From Chitinophagales bacterium (GTDB lineage Bacteria > Bacteroidota > Bacteroidia > Chitinophagales > Saprospiraceae), in the NCBI GenBank assembly GCA_022360175.1, contig JAKSDI010000049.1:1-64000 (forward strand): a stretch of DNA of 64,000 nucleotides, given 5' to 3'. The position numbers and the translations under genes are program-made. Of this stretch, positions 1 to 10,102 are shown piece by piece. Position 1 is the stretch's first letter; every line of letters starts with the position of its first letter. The notes beneath the pieces are model-generated. The model worked only from the letters and a program-made list of their open reading frames with translations. It made no database searches and was not told the origin of the DNA.

Positions 1-160
1 TGAAGTAGAATCTGATCTTTTGCAGTGGGCAGTTTGTCAGTGGGCAGTCTGCAGTTCATTAGTAGGCAGTATCAGCGGGGAGTGGAAGCTGTGGGTGAAG
101 TAGAATCTGATCTTTTGCAGTGGGCAGTTTGTCAGTGGGCAGTTTGTCAGTGGGCAGTCT
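1..160. repeat. Degenerate direct repeat array rich in the word CAGTGGGCAGT
   Basis: A block starting TGAAGTAGAATCTGATC occurs at 1-50 and again at 96-160. The second copy carries one extra 15-bp unit (TGGGCAGTTTGTCAG). The spacer contains the related words AGTAGGCAGT and GGGGAGT. The array lies directly upstream of the peptidase gene at 201 and is cut by the window edge, so its full length is unknown. The complement of these words (ACTGCCTACTG) recurs as a perfect heptamer array at 21705-21739, which suggests a dispersed short-repeat family. Confidence 0.8.
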
Positions 161-200
161 TTTAGGGGAATAATCCTATACCACAAAATATGTCATCAAT

Positions 201-1670
201 ATGAAAGTTGCCGCTTATTTAGTCTCCAAAGTAATGAGTGTTTTTGTGCTCTTATTCATGAGTCAAGTGATACTGGCACAATCGGGCATTAAAATGGCTG
301 CACAGCAACTAGCGAATGATCCTGTTATCAGGAATGGGCGCATGGCTATTTGTGTGATTGATATCTCGACCGGACAAATACTGGCAGCTGCTGATGAGCA
401 TACAATGGTTGCACCAGCTTCAGCTCAAAAATTGCTTACTACAGCCACTGCATTAATCAAGTTAGGGCCTGGTTATCGATATCGTACAAGCCTGGAATAT
501 AGTGGTCATATAGATCCTGATGGCAACCTCAATGGAAGTCTTTATCTACATGGCTATGGCGATCCCACTTTAGGTTCACCTTTACTTGAAGGTATACCTA
601 AAGCGGGCAATGTACTGTCTACCTTAGCAGTGGCTGTACAAAGAGCTGGTATACGTAATATCAAAGGCCAGATTATCGGAGATGCATCTGCTTTTGAATC
701 TAATGCCTGTGTTCGTACATGGCAATGGGAAGACATGGGCAATTACTATGCAGCAGGTATCTGGGGGCTCAATTGGCATGAAAACCTGCATTACCTCAAT
801 TTTCAGCAACAGCCTACTCCTGGCCAACGGCCTTTATTAGAAAGCCTGGAACCAGATATTCCAGGCTTGCGATTTGCCAATGAATTAAGAAGCGGCGCCC
901 GCAACTCAGGTGATAATGCCTATATTTTTGGAGCCCCTTATCAGTTCGATCGATATATTCGTGGAACGATTCCTGCGGGAAATAGCATCTTCACGATTAA
1001 AGGGTCTATTCCCAATCCTCCTCTGCTAGCAGCCCAGTTGCTAGAACAACGGCTTGCAAGTATTGGTATTGCTGCAGCAGGTTCTGGTAGTCTTATTGGC
1101 GTAGCACCAACTCCTGAAAGAACCATTATACATCAATTCTCCTCCCCTCCTCTTAGCAAGATAGTAGAACGTGCGAATATGAAAAGCGTAAATTTATATT
1201 GCGAAAGTATGCTAAAGACGATGGCTTATCATGAAAAAAGCCTGGGTAGTACAAAGGGGGGAATAGATGTAATTTATGCATTTTGGAAAAATAAAGGCCT
1301 CCCTGTAAAGGAAGTGCATTTAGAAGATGGAAGTGGCCTATCTGAAGCCAATCGTATGACTGCCAATTTTATGGCTCGTATGCTTGCGCAAATGGCAAAA
1401 GAGGATAGAACTGCATTTGATGCCTTTTATGCGTCAATTCCTGTAGCAGGGCGTTCAGGGAGTATGAAAAACAGATTAAGAGGTACCGCTGCTGAAGGAC
1501 GAGTGAGAGCGAAAAGTGGCACCCTTGAAAATGTACGAGCATTGGCAGGTTATGTAGAACGTGCCGATGGCAAACGATTAGCATATGCCCTGATAGCAAA
1601 TGATTATAATTGCTCAGGCGGACAGATGCGACAAAAATTGGAACGATTTTTAGTTCATTTATGTAAGTAA
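201..1670 (+). CDS. dacB: D-alanyl-D-alanine carboxypeptidase/endopeptidase, PBP4 (DacB, S13) family
   Basis: Low-molecular-mass penicillin-binding protein that trims or cleaves peptidoglycan peptides in the periplasm. The 489-residue length fits PBP4-type enzymes. All three active-site motifs are visible: SxxK as S74-A-Q-K77, SxN as SVN near residue 330, and KSGT near residue 437. The large insert between the first two motifs is typical of family S13. Residues 1-26 form a signal peptide with a likely cut after ILA-Q. The ATG at 201 is chosen because it gives a complete signal peptide. No neighbour suggests a special role; the gene stands alone after a repeat array. Family assignment is secure; whether it acts mainly as carboxypeptidase or endopeptidase cannot be read from sequence. 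Confidence 0.95.
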   Translation: MKVAAYLVSKVMSVFVLLFMSQVILAQSGIKMAAQQLANDPVIRNGRMAICVIDISTGQILAAADEHTMVAPASAQKLLTTATALIKLGPGYRYRTSLEYSGHIDPDGNLNGSLYLHGYGDPTLGSPLLEGIPKAGNVLSTLAVAVQRAGIRNIKGQIIGDASAFESNACVRTWQWEDMGNYYAAGIWGLNWHENLHYLNFQQQPTPGQRPLLESLEPDIPGLRFANELRSGARNSGDNAYIFGAPYQFDRYIRGTIPAGNSIFTIKGSIPNPPLLAAQLLEQRLASIGIAAAGSGSLIGVAPTPERTIIHQFSSPPLSKIVERANMKSVNLYCESMLKTMAYHEKSLGSTKGGIDVIYAFWKNKGLPVKEVHLEDGSGLSEANRMTANFMARMLAQMAKEDRTAFDAFYASIPVAGRSGSMKNRLRGTAAEGRVRAKSGTLENVRALAGYVERADGKRLAYALIANDYNCSGGQMRQKLERFLVHLCK

Positions 1671-1782
1671 CAGAAGTCGATCAAAAATGACTTTTTTATT
1701 GCTAGATTATATAGATAGCTTATTGCTTTAAAAGGTGCAAAAATTAAAGTATAGTCGAAAAACTCAAATGATAAAGCTATTT

Positions 1783-1815
1783 TTTGATTAGTAACAAAAT
1801 AGATTTCTAACTTTA
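1783..1815 (+). promoter_or_regulatory. Probable Bacteroidota housekeeping promoter
   Basis: TTTG at 1783-1786 is followed after 21 bases by TAACTTTA at 1808-1815, one mismatch from the TAnnTTTG -7 consensus. The spacing falls in the known 17-23 range for this phylum. The expected start lies about 20 bases before the ATG at 1843. Read by eye only. Confidence 0.5.
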
Positions 1816-1842
1816 CAAAGTAAAAAATTAATCCTTCTCTTT

Positions 1843-2562
1843 ATGGGGCTAAGAATATTTTCATCTCTTTTGCTGGGTACCTTTTTGCTGATGCAAATGG
1901 CTTGCCAGCCTGATACCGGCGACACACACAATGATAATGGGCAGCATACCCACGAAAATCCTACTCATGAAGAGTCTAACCAACAACCGCCATCTACTTT
2001 GTTGGGTATTACCGAGGATTATGAGAACACCAATCGGGTAATTTGGCAGAAACCTGAGGTAGTCATCAATTTACTAGGAGACATAACTAATCAAACCATA
2101 GCAGATATTGGTGCAGGTACTGGTTTTTTTGCTCTACGCCTGGCTCCAAAAGCAGAAAAAGTTATCGCTATTGATATAGATGAACGTTTCATTAATCATA
2201 TTGATAGCGTAAAGTTATTAGAACTACCTGAAGCCTCACAAGATCGTCTGGAAACACGCCTTGCCACTCCTAATGATCCTAAATTGGCATCTAATGAAGC
2301 GGATGTTATTATGATTGTAAACACTTTCATTTACATCCACGACAAGGAGGCATATTTACAAACTCTATACGATGCCATATCTGAAGGTGGCCGTTTGCTG
2401 ATTATTGACTTCAAGAAAAAAAGGACACCACTAGGACCTCCTTCTGCTATTCGCTTACCGCTTTTCGAAGTGGAAAATATGTTGATTGAAGCAGGGTACA
2501 AGAACGTGACCACTAATGACACCGTACTTGATTATCAATATGTAGTAACGGCAACGAAGTAG
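1843..2562 (+). CDS. Exported class I SAM-dependent methyltransferase-like lipoprotein
   Basis: The 239-residue protein starts with a lipoprotein signal peptide (hydrophobic residues 6-18, cysteine at C21 after QMA). A His/Asn/Glu-rich linker follows (residues 27-48), then a Rossmann-type methyltransferase domain. Motif I is clear (DIGAGTG, residues 88-94), followed by an acidic loop (AIDID) at the end of strand 2. The fold is that of SAM-dependent methyltransferases, but the signal peptide would put the domain in the periplasm or outer membrane, where SAM is not expected. The substrate is unknown. Either the domain binds another ligand or SAM reaches the envelope. It has its own likely promoter, and a convergent gene ends 11 bases downstream. 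Confidence 0.8.
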   Translation: MGLRIFSSLLLGTFLLMQMACQPDTGDTHNDNGQHTHENPTHEESNQQPPSTLLGITEDYENTNRVIWQKPEVVINLLGDITNQTIADIGAGTGFFALRLAPKAEKVIAIDIDERFINHIDSVKLLELPEASQDRLETRLATPNDPKLASNEADVIMIVNTFIYIHDKEAYLQTLYDAISEGGRLLIIDFKKKRTPLGPPSAIRLPLFEVENMLIEAGYKNVTTNDTVLDYQYVVTATK

Positions 2563-2573
2563 GATACAAAAAC

Positions 2574-4052
2574 CTACCGGTACTTTTCTAATAACTGAAA
2601 AAATTCATCTTCTCCCTTCTCCCTGGAAGGCATCAATCTTTTTTTCTTTAAATATAGTACGTCCTGAGTGACTACATCTTCTATATAAGGTGGGTCTGTA
2701 GCATATGCAGCAAAGCCTCCATAATGGACATTATCAGTGAAATAACCAGGGGAACCGCATGGGCTGGAAGCATTTTCATCCCAGTCTTTGCCAAAAATAA
2801 TCATGGTAGAAAGACTACCGCCTTTCATTGGCCTTTCAAGGAGGTACCTGGATTTAGAAGGAATAAACGCCTGATCAATATAATCCTTGCCATTAAAGAA
2901 AAAAACCAGTGCATCATGTGAAGCATCGCCTACTATTGTCACCTTCCTCATTGTGCCACGAGAGCGTACTGTAGGAAAACAATAAATTAATGGTGCACTT
3001 CCTTTTTCTACTATTCCTGAGGAAAGATCAGCAGATGCAGCACCTCGTTCATACCAGATCAGGTTTAGATAGCGGGTATGCGAAGCATCCACTTCCGGTC
3101 CCCATTCCATCCCTTCACTACCATAGGATTCAGAAGGTTTTCTATCATTATCTCTTGCTAAAAGATTTTTGTCAAAACCTCCAAAATAGTAGACACCAGC
3201 CCCTAGTATTACAAGAATAACGATAGCTGAGATGATCGTACTGACTCCTACTTCTTTACTTTTTTTCTTCCCTCCTGAGTGGAGTGAAAGTTGCTGAATG
3301 ACTTTACTTAACTTTTCTCTATAAGCAGGATCACCTTGTATGCGAACAGCATATCGAGCAATCGCTAATGCCAATGTTGGATTTTCTTTAGACAGATAGT
3401 GTACTATGTGCCCGAGAGCACGGATAATTTGCTGACGTTGGTCACTGAAAACAGTATCAGGCAATGCATTCAATACCTTTATGGGTATTTGTTCTCTAAA
3501 CAATTGTAAGCCTTGTAGTTGATGCTCAAGCGCTTTATCTGTTTTTAGCTCTTCTAGTAGTTGCCATAATCCATCTTCTCTGCTTTTCAGTATAGCTTTA
3601 CCATCAGCATATACTTTTTCCTGAAAATCAATCCCTGCCTTGTTAAGCTGCCGTCCAAAATGCAATAAATCATCTACTGTTTCTCCATCCAATGCCAATG
3701 CAATGGTTTCTGTAGCTTTAGGAGATAGAATCTGTAGTAAATGCTCTTTTATCGATGGATCATCTACTGCCAGGCTCTCTGTTTCTATTTCTATTTTATT
3801 ATCCCCTTGCAAAAAAGTAGCCAAAGCCGGGTAGGTGGCCATATAATAATAAGAACGTACTGCTTCTTCCGATTGCAAAAGAGTGACTGCCCGATCAATC
3901 ATTACTTCCGTCACTACCTGGCCTTGATAAGTAACCGTCTCTGAGTTGATCTGCACTTTGAGCCTATTAGCAGCTCCCTGGATAGTATCCTGTGTAATCC
4001 GGCTCGATTCGTAATAATTTAGTTGTAATAGTTCAATGGGGTTGAGAGTCAT
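2574..4052 (-). CDS. Uncharacterised single-pass membrane protein downstream of purA
   Basis: I do not recognise this family. The 492-residue protein has a helical, probably cytosolic, N-terminal part (1-260), a basic stretch (GKKKSK, 261-266), one membrane segment at about 270-291, and a C-terminal part of about 200 residues predicted outside the inner membrane by the positive-inside rule. The C-terminal part contains several aromatic-rich strands and single cysteines (near SSPCGSPG). There is no signal peptide. It is the last gene of the minus-strand series rsh, fur, STAS, purA and lies about 100 bases after purA, separated by a hairpin at 4081-4148, so it may be cotranscribed or only adjacent. 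No function is proposed. Confidence 0.75.
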   Translation of the reverse strand: MTLNPIELLQLNYYESSRITQDTIQGAANRLKVQINSETVTYQGQVVTEVMIDRAVTLLQSEEAVRSYYYMATYPALATFLQGDNKIEIETESLAVDDPSIKEHLLQILSPKATETIALALDGETVDDLLHFGRQLNKAGIDFQEKVYADGKAILKSREDGLWQLLEELKTDKALEHQLQGLQLFREQIPIKVLNALPDTVFSDQRQQIIRALGHIVHYLSKENPTLALAIARYAVRIQGDPAYREKLSKVIQQLSLHSGGKKKSKEVGVSTIISAIVILVILGAGVYYFGGFDKNLLARDNDRKPSESYGSEGMEWGPEVDASHTRYLNLIWYERGAASADLSSGIVEKGSAPLIYCFPTVRSRGTMRKVTIVGDASHDALVFFFNGKDYIDQAFIPSKSRYLLERPMKGGSLSTMIIFGKDWDENASSPCGSPGYFTDNVHYGGFAAYATDPPYIEDVVTQDVLYLKKKRLMPSREKGEDEFFQLLEKYR

Positions 4053-4080
4053 GGCATGCTTATTTTTGGAAAGCGGGAGA

Positions 4081-4148
4081 TGAAAGTCGGAATTCGAAAA
4101 AGAAGAATTGGGAGTGAAAAATATCCTATCTCTAATTTCCGACTTTCA
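4081..4148. terminator. Intergenic inverted repeat with word GAAAGTCGGAA
   Basis: TGAAAGTCGGAA at 4081-4092 pairs perfectly with TTCCGACTTTCA at 4137-4148 around a 44-base loop. The same word occurs in the hairpin at 31461-31497. It may end or attenuate transcription after purA; there is no strong T tract, so its role is uncertain. Confidence 0.5.
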
Positions 4149-4156
4149 TTTAAATA

Positions 4157-5458
<1,302 letters not shown>

Positions 5459-5463
5459 TTAAA

Positions 5464-5503
5464 TTATAAAAACCTAACGGATGACCTGCATCTGTTAGGT
5501 TTT
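5464..5503 (-). terminator. Rho-independent terminator or attenuator between the STAS gene and purA
   Basis: Read on the minus strand, AAAACCTAAC (5503-5494) pairs with GTTAGGTTTT (5478-5469). An inner GATG/CATC stem extends it to about 15 pairs around a 5-base loop, and a TTTTTATAATTT tail follows. It sits between the STAS gene stop and the purA start, where full termination would cut purA off from upstream promoters. No clear promoter was seen between it and purA. Confidence 0.7.
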
Positions 5504-5533
5504 TAAAGATAATGATTTATTTCTGTTGTTCGT

Positions 5534-5884
5534 TCATGCTTTTTCCGAGAGTACCTCAATGGCAGCCATTACATTTGGAGCCATTAAAAAGATATCATCC
5601 AGTTTAGTCATTTTGAGTAACTGCAACACTTTTGTAGAGCAGTTTGTCAGCACTATTTGCCCACCAGCTTCTTTTGTCTTCTTTTCCAGGCTAATCAAAC
5701 AATTGAGCCCTACACTATTCATAAACTGGATATCAGACAAATCGACCACAAAGTTAGATAATCCTTCTGCAATTTTTGAGTTTACAGCCTGAACTATTTC
5801 TTTATTAGCATATTCTCCCAGTAAATCCCTTATAATGAGGATTGGAATTTGCTCTTGAAAATGAAAGGAATAAATAGCATTCAT
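5534..5884 (-). CDS. STAS-domain protein, anti-sigma-factor-antagonist type
   Basis: The 116-residue protein is a single STAS domain like SpoIIAA/RsbV. Its strand-helix core reads VVDLSDIQFMNSVGL, with Ser57 at the position phosphorylated in the family (the DSxG motif is NSVG here). Proteins of this type switch partners with anti-sigma kinases in other phyla. No kinase or PP2C phosphatase gene lies nearby, and Bacteroidota use STAS domains in other partner-switching roles, so its target is unknown. The start at 5884 gives a complete first strand. It lies 48 bases after fur and before purA on the same strand. Confidence 0.85.
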   Translation of the reverse strand: MNAIYSFHFQEQIPILIIRDLLGEYANKEIVQAVNSKIAEGLSNFVVDLSDIQFMNSVGLNCLISLEKKTKEAGGQIVLTNCSTKVLQLLKMTKLDDIFLMAPNVMAAIEVLSEKA

Positions 5885-5932
5885 GAAGTGATAAGGTTTT
5901 GGGATGTTTATGCAGAATGAACAAAGCAGGGG

Positions 5933-6439
5933 CTATTGATCGTTAGATGCCGTTGTTATCGGTTCTTTTTTTTCAGCGGTACGAGGGCAGGCACCATCGC
6001 AAAGCCCATACAGGTTTAATGAGTGATGGGTAATCTTAAATTTCAATAACTCTCCCATCATGTTTTTGATTTGCTGAATGCGAGGATCACAAAACTCCAG
6101 CACTTTCCCACAGTCTACGCAGATGAGGTGATCATGCTGCTTAAAGCCATAAGATTTTTCGTATTGTGCCAGGTTTTTACCAAACTGATGCTTTTTCACC
6201 AGGTCACAATTCACCAGCAACTCTAAAGTATTATAGACCGTTGCCCGGCTCACCCGATAATTCTGGTTTTTCATATGGATATATAGCGCTTCTGCATCAA
6301 AATGATCCGTACGCTTATATATTTCTTCCAGAATAGCAAAACGTTCTGGTGTTTTGCGAAGATTATTTTTCTCAAGATGAGAGGCAAAAATACTTTTGAC
6401 TTCCTTGATTATTTCCTCTTGTGTTCTTCCCGCATTCAT
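5933..6439 (-). CDS. Fur-family metal-responsive transcriptional repressor
   Basis: The 168-residue protein has the N-terminal winged helix ([14 protein letters not shown] at 27-40; recognition helix [13 protein letters not shown] at 63-75) and the C-terminal metal-binding dimerisation domain. Zinc ligands are visible as C107-V-D-C110 and a second pair C147-D-G-A-C151, spaced three rather than the usual two residues apart. The HDH near 102-104 fits the regulatory metal site. Whether it senses iron (Fur), peroxide (PerR) or zinc (Zur) cannot be decided from sequence. No convincing Fur box was found in its own upstream region. It is the second gene of the rsh-led cluster. Confidence 0.92.
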   Translation of the reverse strand: MNAGRTQEEIIKEVKSIFASHLEKNNLRKTPERFAILEEIYKRTDHFDAEALYIHMKNQNYRVSRATVYNTLELLVNCDLVKKHQFGKNLAQYEKSYGFKQHDHLICVDCGKVLEFCDPRIQQIKNMMGELLKFKITHHSLNLYGLCDGACPRTAEKKEPITTASNDQ

Positions 6440-6518
6440 AATTAATATAGTCTCAATACTTAAATTATCTCAGCTAGTAAAGGTAACGATCTCTCAGCAG
6501 CTTACCAAGAGCGTTCAA

Positions 6519-8756
6519 TTACTCTACTCTGGTAACAGTTGAGATGTGGTCAAGGTTCTGTAGTGCCCTAATTGCCATCTGTAATTGATCTGTATTTCGA
6601 ACTAAAAGACTAATTTTTCCTTGAAAAAAGCCTCCTTCGCCTTCAATTGAAAAAGAACGAATATTCAACCCCAAATCACTGGAAATATTGCGTGAAAGCC
6701 GCTCAATCACTCCTGGCCCATCATCAATACCCGTAATCATAAGATCAGCAACAAAGGTTGAATTTGTAGTAGCTACCCAATCAGCCTTCATAACCCGATA
6801 GCCATAATTAGCAATCAAGTTCATGGCATTTGGGCAATTAGCCCGATGTATTTTGAGCCCTGCATTAGAAGTCAGAAAAGCAAACACCTGATCACCTTGT
6901 ACCGGATTACAACAATTAGCGAAAGAATAATCAAACTGCTCTCCTGGCTCTCCATTTATCAATAAGCGAGGTTTGCCTGTATATTTCTGTTTCCTGATTT
7001 TTGCCGGTTTTTCCTCTACCACTACCGGCACGACAGGCAATGGCTCCGTAGCTTCTACCAAATGACGAGAACCATCTGTAAAAGTTTCTACCTCGAAAGC
7101 TTTCACGATATCTCCAATGGAAATATCTTCTGTAGCAATAGCATAGTATAAATCAGCATGGGAAGTAAGCTTGTAGTATTTGACCAGCAACTCCACACTT
7201 TCTTCGAAATCTACTTTCAAGCTATTCAATTTCCGCTGCAAACCTTCCTTTCCTATTTCTCCTACTTTTCTTCGTTCTTCTTTCATGGAAGAGCGAATCT
7301 TAGCACGTGCCTTACCCGTAACAACCATCTTAAGCCAATCCTCAGAAGGCCTTTGATTTTTGTTAGTAATGATATGTACCTGGTCTCCGTTTCGCAATTG
7401 ATAACCCATTGGCACCATCTTATTATTTACCTTGATGGCTTTGCAATGATAACCTATATCAGTATGAATATTAAAGGCAAAGTCGAGTGCTGTAGCACCT
7501 TTTGGTAATATGCGCATATCGCCATTAGGCGTATATACAAAGACCTCTTCCTGGAAAAGATTATTGGATTTAAAATCTCCCAAAAATTCTACTGCATCAC
7601 TTTCAGGGTCTTCGAGAATTTCGCGTACACTATCAAGCCAGCGTTCGTATATATCTGGGTGACGAGAAACGCCCTTATATTTCCAGTGAGCAGCAAAACC
7701 TCGCTCTGCAATTTCATCCATCCGCTGGCTTCTTATCTGGACTTCTACATACCTCCCCTTAGGGCCAATCACTGTTGTATGTAAAGATTCGTAACCATTA
7801 GATTTAGGAGTTGTGATCCAGTCTTTCAACCTCTCAGGAATAGGGGTATGTACGTCGGTCACAATAGAATACATCTGCCAGCATACCAGTTTTTCCTGGT
7901 CAACAGGCACATCTACAATAATGCGGACAGCAAAAAGATCATATATTTCTTCAAAGGGGACTTTCTTATTTTTCAATTTATTCCAGATGGAAAAAATAGA
8001 TTTTGGCCGCCCTACAATCGTGTACAGCACCCCAACTCCATCTAGTTTTTCACTCAAAGGTTCAATGAATTCCTTTATGTATTGCTCTCTAGAGCGTTTG
8101 GTTTCAGCCAGTTTCCGCGCAATATCTTTATAAGTATCCGGGTCTGTAATCTTCATACACAAGTCCAAATACTCAGTCTTTATCTTGTGCAGTCCCAGGC
8201 GATGCGCCAGCGGAGCGTAAACATAACTGGTTTCTGCGGCAATTTTCAACTGCTTGTGACGAGGCATTGCACCCAGTGTACGCATATTATGCAGGCGGTC
8301 TGCCATTTTGATAAGCACTACCCTTACATCATCGACCAGTGTACTTAGTACCTTTCGAAAATTTTCCGCCTGGGGGCTTTCTGCATTATAGGCTGCATCT
8401 AATTTTGTTAGTCCATCTACAATCTTAGCTATTCGCAATCCAAATTCTACTCGAATTTCTTCCAATGTAACATCTGTATCTTCCACCACATCATGTAGCA
8501 GTGCACAAATAATAGCCGTTGGCCCCAAGCCAATTTCGTCTGCACAGATTTTTGCTACTGCAATAGGGTGTAAAATATAAGGTTCGCCAGATTTCCGGCG
8601 TTGCTTGGAGTGAGCCTCTACCGCCAACTCATAGGATTTACGAATATTTATCTTATCCTCTGTCGACATGTCTGTCTTCATAGACTTCAGCAAGTCCCTG
8701 TAAGCACTCTGTATGAGTCTCTTTTCCGATTCGTTAATTGCCAATACCTCTGCCAT
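6519..8756 (-). CDS. rsh: Bifunctional (p)ppGpp synthetase/hydrolase, RelA/SpoT (Rsh) family
   Basis: Makes and degrades the alarmone (p)ppGpp in the cytosol. The 745-residue protein has the full long-Rsh layout. The HD hydrolase domain includes H63, H88-D89 and the VVEDT loop. The synthetase domain has GRPKSIFSIWNKL and the GTP/ATP-site motif TPKSNGYESLHTT, then VEVQIR. A TGS domain follows at about 405-465, then a helical and cysteine-containing region (NCCNPVQGD near 635) and a C-terminal ACT domain from about 670. Both active sites look intact, so it is probably the bifunctional enzyme typical of Bacteroidota. It heads the series rsh, fur, STAS, purA. A candidate -7 element on the minus strand is CAAATCTA at 8912-8919, without a clear -33. 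Confidence 0.97.
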   Translation of the reverse strand: MAEVLAINESEKRLIQSAYRDLLKSMKTDMSTEDKINIRKSYELAVEAHSKQRRKSGEPYILHPIAVAKICADEIGLGPTAIICALLHDVVEDTDVTLEEIRVEFGLRIAKIVDGLTKLDAAYNAESPQAENFRKVLSTLVDDVRVVLIKMADRLHNMRTLGAMPRHKQLKIAAETSYVYAPLAHRLGLHKIKTEYLDLCMKITDPDTYKDIARKLAETKRSREQYIKEFIEPLSEKLDGVGVLYTIVGRPKSIFSIWNKLKNKKVPFEEIYDLFAVRIIVDVPVDQEKLVCWQMYSIVTDVHTPIPERLKDWITTPKSNGYESLHTTVIGPKGRYVEVQIRSQRMDEIAERGFAAHWKYKGVSRHPDIYERWLDSVREILEDPESDAVEFLGDFKSNNLFQEEVFVYTPNGDMRILPKGATALDFAFNIHTDIGYHCKAIKVNNKMVPMGYQLRNGDQVHIITNKNQRPSEDWLKMVVTGKARAKIRSSMKEERRKVGEIGKEGLQRKLNSLKVDFEESVELLVKYYKLTSHADLYYAIATEDISIGDIVKAFEVETFTDGSRHLVEATEPLPVVPVVVEEKPAKIRKQKYTGKPRLLINGEPGEQFDYSFANCCNPVQGDQVFAFLTSNAGLKIHRANCPNAMNLIANYGYRVMKADWVATTNSTFVADLMITGIDDGPGVIERLSRNISSDLGLNIRSFSIEGEGGFFQGKISLLVRNTDQLQMAIRALQNLDHISTVTRVE

Positions 8757-9247
8757 AGTGATCCTAAATAATTAACACGAGTTTCAATACTTTTCAATTG
8801 ATCAAACATGAGCCTCCCATGATTTTCCAGATGGAAAAACGAATAGGCTACTTTTGATCATTTCTTACTAGCCAATAAATTTATAGGCGATTTTAGGAAT
8901 TGTGTTCTATACAAATCTAATAAAAAAGAAAATCAATTACACTACTGTAAGCAAACCAAAAAAAGAAGTGATCTCCATATTTAATGGTTAAAAGCTAAAA
9001 TTTTGCAAAAAACTGTTGAGTTTTTCCAATATCTAGTCCACTTCTTTAAAGTATATATATCCTAATATTTCATACTAACGATTCTTCTGCCTCTTGATCC
9101 TTTCCTGCAGCTAGCATGTTTATTTCTGACTACATCTCCTATTTATTAGGCTATTGCTTGTTAGGCCAATAGCCTGTTATGGAGTACCATAAATTCTAGT
9201 ACTTACTTTGTCATAATAATGTCACAAAGCTTATTTAGTTATAAAAA
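8757..9247. other. Long AT-rich intergenic region between rsh and the TetR gene
   Basis: This is the divergent control region of two genes. No open frame of note is present. It holds a candidate minus-strand -7 element for rsh (8912-8919) and a 9-bp stem (AGGCTATTG/CAATAGCCT, 9148-9175). The operators and promoter at its right end are listed separately. Nothing else was recognised. Confidence 0.6.
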
Positions 9248-9313
9248 TTCGAACGTTCGTTTGATTTTTTTCGAACGTTCGTTTGACTCTTTTGTAAATC
9301 CCATATATATTTG
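9248..9313 (+). promoter_or_regulatory. TetR-gene promoter with two tandem operator copies
   Basis: TTCGAACGTTCGTTTGA occurs exactly at 9248-9264 and 9270-9286, two helical turns apart (22 bp). Each contains the palindrome CGAACGTTCG. A TATATTTG -7 element lies at 9306-9313, and TTTG at 9282-9285, inside the second operator, is 20 bases before it. The operator therefore overlaps the -33 element, as expected for autorepression. A third, nearly identical copy precedes the pump genes at 10036. Confidence 0.85.
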
Positions 9314-9330
9314 TATCAAAATAAAAAATT

Positions 9331-9921
9331 ATGTCTGCTGACACCAAAGAAAAAATAGCAGCTACGGCTCAAAAACTATTTGGGGAAAAAGGATTCCACG
9401 GCACTTCTGTTCGGGAGATAAGCCGGGAAGCGGGAGTTAGCCTGAGCATGATTAACTACCACTACGGCTCTAAAGAGGGCCTCTTCAATAATCTGGTACA
9501 GACGCTTTTCATTCGTATGCATAAAGGGATTGAAAACATACAATCAGCTCCTATTTCTGCGAAAGAAAAAATCAATGCTTTTATTGATTTATTCACTGAT
9601 CAAATCCGTGAGAATGAGGATCTCATGCGTTTTTTGGCCACCGAGCTTATTATGGAAAACAATACGGAGCTGACTGGTTGGATATCAGAAAAGATGGAAA
9701 TAATCAATCAAGCTATAGAGGATATTATCACTGAAGGAATTGAAAATGAAAATTTTCAACTCAAAGTAGATTTGACTTTTTTAGTCAGTGTTCCTTTTTC
9801 CTTATTTACCTTTTGGCTTAAAAATGGAGCAATGAAAGAAATGCAAAATCACTTCAGTTTCCGGTTGCCGCTGGAAGCATATAAAGAAAATGTCAAACAA
9901 ACCATATTTGCACTAATATGA
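9331..9921 (+). CDS. TetR/AcrR-family transcriptional repressor
   Basis: The 196-residue one-component regulator has an N-terminal TetR helix-turn-helix at about 5-50. Its recognition part reads TSVREISREAGVSLSMINYHYGSKEGLF, given here by its ends only: TSVREIS and YHYGSKEGLF. The C-terminal helical domain would bind the inducer and dimerise. It is followed by the RND efflux genes on the same strand. Its promoter and the region before the pump share a palindromic operator, so the likely role is repression of itself and of the pump, relieved by a pump substrate. The inducer is unknown. Confidence 0.92.
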   Translation: MSADTKEKIAATAQKLFGEKGFHGTSVREISREAGVSLSMINYHYGSKEGLFNNLVQTLFIRMHKGIENIQSAPISAKEKINAFIDLFTDQIRENEDLMRFLATELIMENNTELTGWISEKMEIINQAIEDIITEGIENENFQLKVDLTFLVSVPFSLFTFWLKNGAMKEMQNHFSFRLPLEAYKENVKQTIFALI

Positions 9922-10034
9922 GCACATAATTATTTGAAGAGATAGACAAAATTATTGGATTCCTTTGAGGATTTATTCCTAGTCTATTCTCTTTTAATTT
10001 CCTGGATACAGCAATGTATTTTTTTATTTCAAGA

Positions 10035-10053
10035 ATCGAACGAACGTTCGAAA
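10035..10053 (-). promoter_or_regulatory. Third TetR operator, before the efflux operon
   Basis: On the minus strand this reads TTTCGAACGTTCGTTCGAT, which matches the two copies at 9248 and 9270 except for a C in place of the final variable T. The palindrome CGAACGTTCG is at 10041-10050. It is 50-68 bases before the start of the membrane fusion protein gene. No clear TAnnTTTG element was found beside it. Confidence 0.8.
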
Positions 10054-10102
10054 CAATACCGTATTGACTAAATCAAAATTAAATCACTCTAAAATAGAAA
10101 AC

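Noticed and set aside
6440-6518. Fur box in front of the fur-family gene
   Set aside because: The AT-rich sequence has no convincing inverted repeat of the GATAAT type.
10064-10102. Earlier TTG start for the membrane fusion protein
   Set aside because: It would add 13 polar residues before a normal lipoprotein signal; ATG 10103 is better.
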